In this document: one piece after another, positions 1 through 6,922 of the stretch
Layout: the number at the start of each line of letters is the position of its first letter
Numbering within the stretch: the stretch's first letter is position 1
From: Nitrosospira sp.
Lineage (GTDB): Bacteria > Pseudomonadota > Gammaproteobacteria > Burkholderiales > Nitrosomonadaceae
Length of the DNA stretch: 7,964 bases
Assembly: GCA_030453055.1 (NCBI GenBank)
Contig: JAKDLC010000083.1
Coordinates: 1-7,964 of the forward strand
Reading direction: 5' to 3'
The notes under the pieces: generated by a model
Database searches by the model: none
Seen by the model: the letters and a program-made list of their open reading frames with translations, nothing else
What the model was told of the DNA's origin: nothing
Translations under genes and position numbers: made by a program

Positions 1-3000
1 TCACCCTATACCTATCCCGCGCGGCACTGGGAGTTGGATGAGCATGGCCAGCCCACTCAAAAGGTTCTCGAAACTCGCCGCCGCGCCGAGTTCATTACGC
101 CGATTCCGAAACCGAAGAAGCGGAAGCTTGCCGCCGCACAGGGGGTGCTCATTTTCGATGAAGGCAAGGGACTTTCAACGAAGGTGCAGCAATACGACCC
201 CACTCCGATCATCAATGAAGTGCGTCGCTACGTGGATACCTGGCGTAAATTGCCAAATCCCAACCAATGGCAGGTTACACCGGAGACAGCTCGTCTTCTT
301 CAGCATTGGCGCCACCACAAGTTCAGTGGTATTCGCCCTTTCTTCTGCCAGGTCGAGGCGGTGGAAACCGCGATCTGGCTGACCGAAGTGGCGCCTCAAT
401 CAAAGAATGGGAAGCGCATGCTCGATCATCTTGCGTCCGCGAACTGGGATGCCAACCCGGAGTTGATGCGGTTTGCGCTCAAGCTGGCTACCGGCGCCGG
501 CAAGACAACGGTTATGGCGATGCTTATCGCTTGGCAGACCATCAATGCAGTAAGACGCCCGGCGAGCAAGCACTTTACGCGCGGCTTTCTGGTCTGCGCT
601 CCCGGTTTGACGATCAAAGACCGATTGCGTGTTCTCCAGCCTAACGATCCTGACAGCTACTACAAAGACCGCGAGCTGGTGCCAGGCGACATGCTTGACG
701 ACGTGAATCGGGCCAAGATTGTCATCATCAACTACCATACCTTCAAGCTGCGTGAGCATATCGAGATTTCCAAGGGCGGACGCCAGCTTCTTCAGGGCCG
801 TACGGGAGAAGAACCCCAGACGCTCGAAACGGAAGGCCAGATGCTCCAGCGCGTGATGCCCGACTTGATGGGCATGAAGAACATTCTCGTGATCAACGAC
901 GAGGCGCACCACTGCTATCGGGAGAAACCGAAAGACGCAGATGACGAAGACCTGAAAGGCGACGAGAAGAAGGAGGCCGAGAAGAACAACGAAGCGGCAC
1001 GACTCTGGATTTCCGGCCTCGAAGCAGTAAACCGCAAGATCGGCCTGAAGCGAGTTATTGACCTGTCGGCGACGCCGTTTTTCCTTCGCGGCTCCGGCTA
1101 TGCTGAGGGAACGCTGTTTCCGTGGACGATGAGCGACTTCTCGCTCATGGATGCCATCGAATGCGGCATCGTCAAATTGCCGCGCGTTCCTGTGGCGGAA
1201 AACATTCCCGGCGAAGAAATGCCAATGTTCAGAGACCTTTGGGAAAATATCCGCAAGGACATGCCAAAGAAAGGGCGTGGGCAAGGCGAGGAACTCGACC
1301 CGCTCAGACTTCCCACCCGCTTGCAGACGGCAATGCAAGCCTTGTACGGTCACTATGAGAAGACTTTCAGGCTCTGGGAGGAAAAGGGCATCAAGGTTCC
1401 CCCATGTTTCATCATCGTCTGCCAGAACACCGCCATCTCGAAGCTGGTTTATGACTTCATCTCCGGCTTCCATCGCAAGAATGAGGATGGAACCTCCGCG
1501 CTGGAGTACGGACGCCTGGCATTGTTTCGCAATTTCGACGACACCACCGGGAATCTGCTCCCGCGTCCCAACACGCTCCTGATCGATAGCGAGCAACTCG
1601 AAGCAGGCGATGCGCTCGACGACAACTTCCGCGGCATGGCCGCCGACGAGATCGAGCGCTTTCGCCGCGAGATCGTGGAGCGCAGCGGCGATGCCCGCGC
1701 CGGCGACAAGATCACGGACCAGGAATTGCTTCGCGAGGTCATGAATACGGTTGGCAAATCTGGCCAGCTTGGTGGCGGCATCCGCTGCGTCGTCTCGGTT
1801 TCGATGCTCACCGAGGGGTGGGACGCCAATACCGTCACCCACGTGCTCGGTATTCGTGCCTTCGGCACCCAGCTCCTGTGCGAGCAGGTCATTGGCCGCG
1901 CGTTGCGTCGCCAATCCTACGAGCTCAATGAAGAAGGGCCTGACAAAGGGCTGTTCAATGTCGAATATGCCGATGTTTTTGGCATTCCCTTCGACTTCAC
2001 GGCGAAACCCGTCATCGCTCCGCCACAGCCACCGCGAGAAACGATTCAGGTCAAGGCCATGCGCCCCGAGCGTGATGCCCTCGAAATCCACTTCCCACGG
2101 GTCGAAGGCTATCGCGTGGAGTTGCCGGAGGAAAGGCTGACCGCCGATTTCAACGAGGATTCGGTACTGGAACTCAGCCCCGGCCTCGTCGGACCGTCCA
2201 TCACGCGCAACTCCGGCATCATTGGTGAATCCGCGGACATGAACCTTCAGCATCTGGGCGATATTCGGCCTTCCACGCTCGTTTTTCACCTCACCCACCG
2301 GCTGCTCTACACGAAGTGGCGAGACCCTGGCGAGGCGCCAAAACTCCACCTTTTCGGCCAACTCAAGCGCATTACCAAGCAATGGCTCGATACCTGTCTC
2401 GTGTGCAAAGGGGAGACCTACCCCGCGCAACTCATGTATCAGGAGCTGGCTGACATGGCCTGCAACAGGATCACCGCAGCCATCACCCGGCAATTTCTCG
2501 GGAACCAACCCATCAAGGCGTTGCTCGATCCTTACAATCCCACCGGTTCGACCGGGCACGTCCGCTTCAACACGTCAAAGGCTGACCGCTGGGAAACGAG
2601 TTCCAAATCCTGCCACATCAACTGGGTCATTCTCGACAGCGACTGGGAGGCGGAATTCTGCCGCGTGGCGGAGTCGCATCCCAAGGTCCTCGCCTACGTG
2701 AAGAACCACAACCTCGGTCTGGAAGTGCCTTATCGCTACGGCTCCGAGACACGGAAATATCTACCTGACTTCATCGTGCTGGTGGATGACGGTCGCGGCC
2801 CGGATAACCCGCTGTATCTCGTAGTCGAGATCAAGGGCTACCGGCGCGAGGATGCGAAGGAGAAGAAATCCACCATGGACACCTATTGGGTGCCCGGCGT
2901 GAACCATCTTGGCACCTGCGGCCGTTGGGCATTCGCCGAGTTCACCGAGGTTTACCGGATCGAGGCTGATTTCAAGGCTAAGGTCGAAAGCGAGTTCGAC

Positions 3001-3051
3001 AAGATGATTCACTCAATGCTGCTTGTTACCGAACCCGCCAACGCGACATAA
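1..3051 (+). CDS. res: Type III-like restriction enzyme, Res (helicase-nuclease) subunit, 5'-truncated
   Basis: ATP-dependent DNA translocase and endonuclease, the cutting subunit of a type III-like restriction system. Seen: Walker A TGAGKT at 490-507, DEAH box 898-909, SAT motif III at 1066-1074, motif VI QVIGRALRR at 1885-1911, and a C-terminal PD-(D/E)xK nuclease with PD at 2764-2769 and EIK at 2827-2835. This is the domain order of Res subunits (SF2 helicase, then nuclease). A lysine/glutamate-rich linker follows the DEAH box (about 920-990). A TTG at 34 could start a 1005-residue protein, but the frame is open to base 1 (SPYTYPARHWEL...), and from memory relatives carry a similar ARHWELDE.GQPT segment some way inside the protein. 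The true start is therefore probably upstream. It resembles proteins often annotated as BPTD_3080-family restriction endonucleases (recollection). The stop is 11 nt before dinD. All motifs are intact, so the enzyme is probably active. Confidence 0.9.
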   Translation, partial: SPYTYPARHWELDEHGQPTQKVLETRRRAEFITPIPKPKKRKLAAAQGVLIFDEGKGLSTKVQQYDPTPIINEVRRYVDTWRKLPNPNQWQVTPETARLLQHWRHHKFSGIRPFFCQVEAVETAIWLTEVAPQSKNGKRMLDHLASANWDANPELMRFALKLATGAGKTTVMAMLIAWQTINAVRRPASKHFTRGFLVCAPGLTIKDRLRVLQPNDPDSYYKDRELVPGDMLDDVNRAKIVIINYHTFKLREHIEISKGGRQLLQGRTGEEPQTLETEGQMLQRVMPDLMGMKNILVINDEAHHCYREKPKDADDEDLKGDEKKEAEKNNEAARLWISGLEAVNRKIGLKRVIDLSATPFFLRGSGYAEGTLFPWTMSDFSLMDAIECGIVKLPRVPVAENIPGEEMPMFRDLWENIRKDMPKKGRGQGEELDPLRLPTRLQTAMQALYGHYEKTFRLWEEKGIKVPPCFIIVCQNTAISKLVYDFISGFHRKNEDGTSALEYGRLALFRNFDDTTGNLLPRPNTLLIDSEQLEAGDALDDNFRGMAADEIERFRREIVERSGDARAGDKITDQELLREVMNTVGKSGQLGGGIRCVVSVSMLTEGWDANTVTHVLGIRAFGTQLLCEQVIGRALRRQSYELNEEGPDKGLFNVEYADVFGIPFDFTAKPVIAPPQPPRETIQVKAMRPERDALEIHFPRVEGYRVELPEERLTADFNEDSVLELSPGLVGPSITRNSGIIGESADMNLQHLGDIRPSTLVFHLTHRLLYTKWRDPGEAPKLHLFGQLKRITKQWLDTCLVCKGETYPAQLMYQELADMACNRITAAITRQFLGNQPIKALLDPYNPTGSTGHVRFNTSKADRWETSSKSCHINWVILDSDWEAEFCRVAESHPKVLAYVKNHNLGLEVPYRYGSETRKYLPDFIVLVDDGRGPDNPLYLVVEIKGYRREDAKEKKSTMDTYWVPGVNHLGTCGRWAFAEFTEVYRIEADFKAKVESEFDKMIHSMLLVTEPANAT

Positions 3052-3062
3052 TCACGACAGCC

Positions 3063-3905
3063 ATGAAAACAGACCTCATCCACACTCTCACCGGCACTTT
3101 TGAAGCGCACGCCCAGCAGACCGAGAACGGCGTGGAGTTCTGGCTTGCGCGGGATTTGCAGCATCTTCTTGGCTATACAGAATGGCGAAACTTCACGGTG
3201 GCTATTTCCAAAGCGAAAACCGCTTGTGAAATGTCGAATCACGCCATTTCCGACCATTTTGTTGACGTCAACAAAATGGTCGATCTCGGTTCGGGAAGCC
3301 AGCGGGAGGTGGATGACATCATGCTCACCCGCTACGCCTGCTACCTCATCGCCCAGAACGGCGACCCCAGGAAACAGGAAATCGCCTTTGCCCAGACCTA
3401 TTTCGCCATCCAGACCCGCAAGGCCGAGCTAATCGAGCAGCGGCTATTTGAAGCCGAGCGCGTATCCGCTCGCAGGAAACTTACGGTCACGGAAAAAGAG
3501 CTTTCAGATGTCATCTACGAGCAGACCGGCGGCAACCAGAATTTTGGCCTCATCCGCAGCAAAGGCGATCAGGCCATGTTCGGCAAAACCACCCAAGCCA
3601 TGAAATCACAGTGGAAGGTTCCGGATAATCGCCCGCTGGCGGATTTCGCGCCGACCATCATCCTCAAGGCCAAGGATTTCGCCACCGAGATCACCATATT
3701 CAATGCCCGGCAGCAGCAATTGAAAACTGAAGGAGATATCTCCAGTGAGCACATTACCAACAACGCGGCCGTGCGTAAAACATTGCTTGAGCGTGGCATT
3801 CGCCCGGAGAATCTCCCTGCAGCAGAAGATGTGAAAAAGGTCGAACGCCGCATCGCCACGGAAGAGAAAAAATCCTTGAAAAACCCAGACCCGTTGGACT
3901 CATAA
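3063..3905 (+). CDS. dinD: DinD family protein (DNA damage-inducible protein D, BRO-N-like N-terminus)
   Basis: A 280-residue protein close in length to E. coli DinD (about 274). The N-terminal half has the BRO-N/DinD signature: FWLARDLQHLLGYTEWRNF (about residues 27-45), a KAK...C..S.H stretch, DHF..V.KMV (64-73) and LTRYACYLIAQNGDP (about 88-102). The C-terminal half (LIRSKGDQAMFG, then LADFAPTIILKAKDFATEIT and NLPAAEDVKKVERR) is predicted helical and charged. It matches my memory of DinD-like proteins found beside restriction systems more than it matches the K-12 protein. E. coli DinD is SOS-induced and was reported to inhibit RecA activities in vitro; its role here is unknown. No LexA-type CTGT-N8-ACAG box precedes it. 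No Shine-Dalgarno is visible before the ATG at 3063, so translation may be coupled to res, which ends 11 nt earlier. It contains a perfect 32-bp palindrome. Confidence 0.88.
   Translation: MKTDLIHTLTGTFEAHAQQTENGVEFWLARDLQHLLGYTEWRNFTVAISKAKTACEMSNHAISDHFVDVNKMVDLGSGSQREVDDIMLTRYACYLIAQNGDPRKQEIAFAQTYFAIQTRKAELIEQRLFEAERVSARRKLTVTEKELSDVIYEQTGGNQNFGLIRSKGDQAMFGKTTQAMKSQWKVPDNRPLADFAPTIILKAKDFATEITIFNARQQQLKTEGDISSEHITNNAAVRKTLLERGIRPENLPAAEDVKKVERRIATEEKKSLKNPDPLDS
3251..3282. repeat. Perfect 32-bp palindrome inside dinD
   Basis: Arm CGACCATTTTGTTGAC (3251-3266) is followed without a spacer by its exact reverse complement (3267-3282). Symmetry stops at 3250/3283. The centre GACGTC falls on a codon boundary of dinD. 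The ten codons for DHFVD-VNKMV (3252-3281) are therefore paired codon to reverse-complement codon, and the opposite strand encodes the same peptide. It could act as a regulator-binding site, a cruciform or an mRNA hairpin. It could also be a coincidence favoured by conserved residues (DHF, KMV). No function is assigned. Confidence 0.95.
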
Positions 3906-3919
3906 CGAAAAAATTCATC

Positions 3920-6900
3920 ATGACCAGGAATCCCCCCAGCAAAACCGTAGAAGCTTTGAAGTATGTAGAAGCGATGCGCAAAAATATCCCCACTGCTGAA
4001 TACCAGTCGGTGCTGGATGAACAGACCAAAAACCCTACGCAGGTGCGCTATTCGCGCAAATACACTGAGCTGCTGTACCAGGTTGGCGTGCTGCACGACC
4101 TTGGGAAAGTCTCGGATAAATTCCGGCAGCGGCTGAATCGTGATCTCGACCCGCAGCTTGTCTGGCGCGGGAAGGACGAGCAGGACTGGAGCGACTTGGT
4201 GGTGCAAGCCCCGCCGCTCTATATCCAGGAAAAGGTGCACCCCAAGGCGCTCATCAACGACCTACTGCGCGAGACCCGGGAGCGCAGGCATGAAACGGGG
4301 CAGATCACGCCCGACCTTTTCGCCGATTTCAACGGCATCCCCAAGGACGCGGACAAAACCGAGTTCTATCAGCACGACCAGAACTGGAGCAACCGCATGA
4401 TCCTCGGCGACTCCCTCCAGGCGATGGCCAGCCTGGCGGAGCGTGAAGGCCTGCGCGGCAAGGTGCAGTGTATCTACTTCGATCCGCCCTACGGCATCAA
4501 ATTCAACAGCAATTTTCAGTGGTCTACTACCAGTAACAAAGTTACGGACGGTAGGGTCGACCACATCACCCGTGAGCCGGAGCAGGTCAAAGCCTTCCGC
4601 GACACCTGGCGCTACGGCGTCCACAGTTACCTTACGTATCTCCGTGATCGTCTCACCGTCGCTCGCGATCTGCTTAGCGATTCCGGCTCTATTTTCGTGC
4701 AGATTGGCGATGAGAATGTCCATCGCGTTCGAGCATTGCTGGATGAAGTGTTTGGGGATGAAAATTTTTGCTCACATATAAATTATAGGACATCGGTTCC
4801 GCTTACGTCGATAGGGCTTCCGAGCGTAACCGATCATATTCTCTGGTTTGCAAAAAGTAGGCCATTATTCAAGTATCGTGACTTGTTTATGCAACGAGAA
4901 ACTGGCGAAAAATCACGATACTCGAATGTCGAGTTGCCCGATGGATCGAGACGGACATTAACTTCAGCGGAAAAAAAAGACTTGGCAATTTTGCCTGAGG
5001 GAGGCCGCCCGTTTTCAGACATGGATCTCGCGTCCAGCGGCTACACGCCTTCCTGCACGTACTCATTCGAATATAACCGGAAGATCCACGAGACGAGTTC
5101 TGGCAAGAGTTGGAAAACCACGCAGAAGGGCATGCGCATTCTGGGTAAAGCAGGACGGATCACGGACAGCGGACGAACAATCCGTTATGTGATCTTCCAC
5201 GATGACTTTCCAGTTACCAAGCTTGCTAATGCTTGGATGGATACAACTGGGGAGTTGGACAAAAACTACGTTGTCCAGACGCACACGAGGATTATTGAGC
5301 GTTGTCTCCTTATGGCCACCGACCCCGGTGACCTCGTGCTCGACCCAACTTGCGGTTCCGGCACCACGGCCAGCGTCGCCGAGCAATGGGGCCGTCGCTG
5401 GGTCACGATTGATACCTCGCGCGTGGCGCTCGCGCTGGCCCGTATCCGCATCATGGGCGCGCGTTATCCGTTTTACCTGCTCGCCGATTCTCGTGAGGGC
5501 CAAGTTAAGGAATCCGAAATCACCTGCACCGCACCGAGTTCGCAGCCGGTGCGTGGAAATATCCGCCACGGCTTCGTTTATGAGCGAGTACCACATATTA
5601 CGCTCAAGTCTATCGCCAACAATGCGGAGATCGATGTCATCTGGGAAAAATGGCAGACGAAACTTGAGCCGCTGAGAGCAAAATTGAATGAAGCACTGGG
5701 GCGCACTTCTACCCGTCATGCCCGCGAAGGCGAGCATCCAGAATCAATAAACCTGAATTCCCGCGTACGCGGGAATGGCGAATTGTTAGCATGGGAAGAG
5801 TGGGAAATTCCCCGCGTGGCGGACAAGGCTTGGCCAGAGCCGGCATTAAGTCTGCACGCCGACTGGTGGAAAGCGCGCATCGCCAGCCAGAAGGAAATAG
5901 ACGCATCCATCGCCGCCAAAGCCGAGTTCGAAACCCTCTACGACAAGCCTTACCCGGACAACAAGAAAGTCCGCGTGGCGGGCCCGTTCACCGTGGAGAG
6001 CCTCAGCCCCCACCGTATGGTGGGGGTGGATGAGAACGACGAGTTGATCGATACCATGAAGCAGGACAGCGCCGAATACGGCGCTAAGCAGTCCTTTCCT
6101 CAGATGATCCTGGAAAATCTCAAAACCGCGGGCGTGCAGCAAGCGCACAAGGAAGACAAAATTACTTTCACCGCACTCGCACCCTGGCCCGGCTATCTGG
6201 TCTGCGCGGAAGGGCGTTACCTGGAAGGCGATGCGGAATCCGGCAGCGAGAAGCGCGCCGCCATCTTCATTGGCCCCGAATTCGGCACCGTGCAGCGCGC
6301 CGACCTTGTCGCCGCCGCCCGCGAGGCGGGAGATGGGGGATTCGATGTGCTGATCGCCTGTGCGTTCAACTACGAGGCGCACGCCACCGAGTTCACTAAA
6401 CTGGGCCGCATCCCCGTGCTCAAGGCGCGCATGAATGCCGACCTGCACATGGCCGAGGACCTCAAAAATACCGGCAAAGGCAACCTGTTCGTCATCTTCG
6501 GCGAGCCGGATATCGATTTGCTGGATTCGGATGGAAAGAGTCTGAGAATCCTGGTTGATGGCAAAGAAACCTATCGGGTTCTCGATGGCATGAGGCCGAG
6601 AGTGAAAGTGAAGGGAGTAGACGTCTTCAAACCCCAGACCGGCGAAGTCATCAGCAACGGTCCCGATGAGATCGCCTGCTGGTTCATCGACACCGACTAC
6701 AATGAAGAAAGTTTCTTCGTTCGGCATGCCTACTTTCTCGGCGCGAATGATCCCTACAGTGCGCTCAAGACAACATTAAAAGCCGAGATTGATCCAGATG
6801 CGTGGGCGACATTGAATAGTGATACTTCACGTCCGTTCGACAAACCGAAATCGGGACGGATTGCGGTGAAGGTGATTAACCATTTGGGGGATGAAGTAAT

Positions 6901-6922
6901 GAAAGTATTCAAGGTGCAATGA
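3920..6922 (+). CDS. mod: Large type III-like site-specific DNA methyltransferase (Mod), beta-class motif order
   Basis: SAM-dependent DNA methyltransferase, probably N6-adenine, that protects host sites and sets specificity for Res. Seen: catalytic DPPY at residues 188-191 (4481-4492), then a target-recognition region (about 283-450), then the SAM-binding motif DPTCGSGTT at 475-483 (from 5342). DPPY before FxGxG-type motif I is the beta-class order of type III Mod proteins. At 1000 residues it is much longer than EcoP15I Mod (about 645). The extra length is a roughly 380-residue C-terminal region, which from memory is shared by a family of large Mods and ends near SGRIAVKVINHLGDEVMKV. The ATG at 3920 has no clear Shine-Dalgarno and lies 14 nt after dinD; KTVEALKY nearby looks like a conserved N-terminus. 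Oddities: low-GC target-recognition region, A8 run at 4971-4978, an HDLGK motif at 59-63, and a REP-like in-frame insertion at 598-621. The frame is intact. Confidence 0.92.
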   Translation: MTRNPPSKTVEALKYVEAMRKNIPTAEYQSVLDEQTKNPTQVRYSRKYTELLYQVGVLHDLGKVSDKFRQRLNRDLDPQLVWRGKDEQDWSDLVVQAPPLYIQEKVHPKALINDLLRETRERRHETGQITPDLFADFNGIPKDADKTEFYQHDQNWSNRMILGDSLQAMASLAEREGLRGKVQCIYFDPPYGIKFNSNFQWSTTSNKVTDGRVDHITREPEQVKAFRDTWRYGVHSYLTYLRDRLTVARDLLSDSGSIFVQIGDENVHRVRALLDEVFGDENFCSHINYRTSVPLTSIGLPSVTDHILWFAKSRPLFKYRDLFMQRETGEKSRYSNVELPDGSRRTLTSAEKKDLAILPEGGRPFSDMDLASSGYTPSCTYSFEYNRKIHETSSGKSWKTTQKGMRILGKAGRITDSGRTIRYVIFHDDFPVTKLANAWMDTTGELDKNYVVQTHTRIIERCLLMATDPGDLVLDPTCGSGTTASVAEQWGRRWVTIDTSRVALALARIRIMGARYPFYLLADSREGQVKESEITCTAPSSQPVRGNIRHGFVYERVPHITLKSIANNAEIDVIWEKWQTKLEPLRAKLNEALGRTSTRHAREGEHPESINLNSRVRGNGELLAWEEWEIPRVADKAWPEPALSLHADWWKARIASQKEIDASIAAKAEFETLYDKPYPDNKKVRVAGPFTVESLSPHRMVGVDENDELIDTMKQDSAEYGAKQSFPQMILENLKTAGVQQAHKEDKITFTALAPWPGYLVCAEGRYLEGDAESGSEKRAAIFIGPEFGTVQRADLVAAAREAGDGGFDVLIACAFNYEAHATEFTKLGRIPVLKARMNADLHMAEDLKNTGKGNLFVIFGEPDIDLLDSDGKSLRILVDGKETYRVLDGMRPRVKVKGVDVFKPQTGEVISNGPDEIACWFIDTDYNEESFFVRHAYFLGANDPYSALKTTLKAEIDPDAWATLNSDTSRPFDKPKSGRIAVKVINHLGDEVMKVFKVQ
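4741..5280 (+). other. Target-recognition region of Mod with low GC
   Basis: This segment lies between the DPPY and DPTCGSGTT motifs, roughly residues 275-453, where beta-class Mod enzymes carry the target-recognition domain. My hand count gives about 47% GC here and about 42% in 4741-4980. The preceding 240 nt are about 59% and 5341-5460 about 70%. The protein either side is strongly family-like (DEVFGDEN before, YVVQTHTRIIERCLL after), while the interior is unfamiliar to me. Boundaries are approximate. The base composition fits an exchanged specificity module, which is an inference. Confidence 0.65.
5711..5780. repeat. REP-like palindromic element inserted in frame in mod
   Basis: Two hairpins about 20 bp apart. 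The first, 5718-5737, has stem ATGCCCGC against GCGAGCAT (7 of 8 pairs, loop GAAG). The second, 5757-5776, is the perfect palindrome ATTCCCGCGTACGCGGGAAT. The outer ends also pair: GTCATGCCCGCG at 5714-5725 against CGCGGGAATGGC at 5768-5779 (10 of 12). The layout, with CCAG and CCTGAA on either side of the centre, resembles the dispersed GTCATTCCCGCG...CGCGGGAATGAC repeats common between genes of many beta- and gammaproteobacteria (recollection). Here it is read as codons for residues 598-621 of Mod (TRHAREGEHPES... to ...RGNGE) with no stop. It sits between EALG and WEEWEIPR, segments that I recall lying close together in relatives. Confidence 0.75.
6007..6026. repeat. GC-rich hairpin within mod
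   Basis: CCCCCACC (6007-6014), loop GTAT, then GGTGGGGG (6019-6026): eight perfect pairs with a four-base loop. It encodes part of SPHRMVGVDEND, which appears conserved in large Mod proteins. The protein sequence may explain part of it. No U-run follows, so it is not a terminator. Confidence 0.7.
6063..6095. repeat. Second hairpin within mod
   Basis: Inner stem AGCGCCG (6068-6074) and CGGCGCT (6079-6085) around an AATA loop. An outer AGGAC (6063-6067) pairs with GTCCT (6091-6095) across a 5-nt one-sided bulge. It gives twelve pairs in total, 37 nt after the hairpin at 6007-6026. No regulatory role can be assigned from sequence alone. Confidence 0.55.
6911..6914 (+). promoter_or_regulatory. 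Short ribosome-binding site (AAGG) for the HNH gene
   Basis: AAGG at 6911-6914 is the only Shine-Dalgarno-like match before the gene. It is 4 nt from the ATG at 6919 but 7 nt from the second ATG at 6922, a better spacing. The second ATG may therefore be the main start, making the protein one residue shorter. Either start overlaps the mod stop TGA (6920-6922), which favours translational coupling. Confidence 0.5.

Noticed and set aside
400..2559. A 719-codon open frame on the minus strand, opposite res
   Set aside because: It lies wholly opposite the helicase gene, whose frame shows all expected motifs. The translation is low-complexity and unlike any family, typical of a shadow frame in GC-rich coding DNA.
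3000..3063. Possible LexA/SOS box ahead of dinD
   Set aside because: No CTGT-N8-ACAG or close match is present between the end of res and the dinD start, so SOS control cannot be claimed here.
3876..3906. Possible promoter for mod: TTGAAA (3876-3881) and CATAAC (3901-3906)
   Set aside because: The -10 matches only 4 of 6, the spacer is 19 nt, and transcription would start within a few bases of the ATG. Too weak to list as a feature.
6314..6331. CCCGC-GAG-GCGGG motif in mod resembling another REP-like copy
   Set aside because: Only five pairs, and it encodes a normal-looking AAAREAG stretch of the C-terminal region with no flanking repeat structure.
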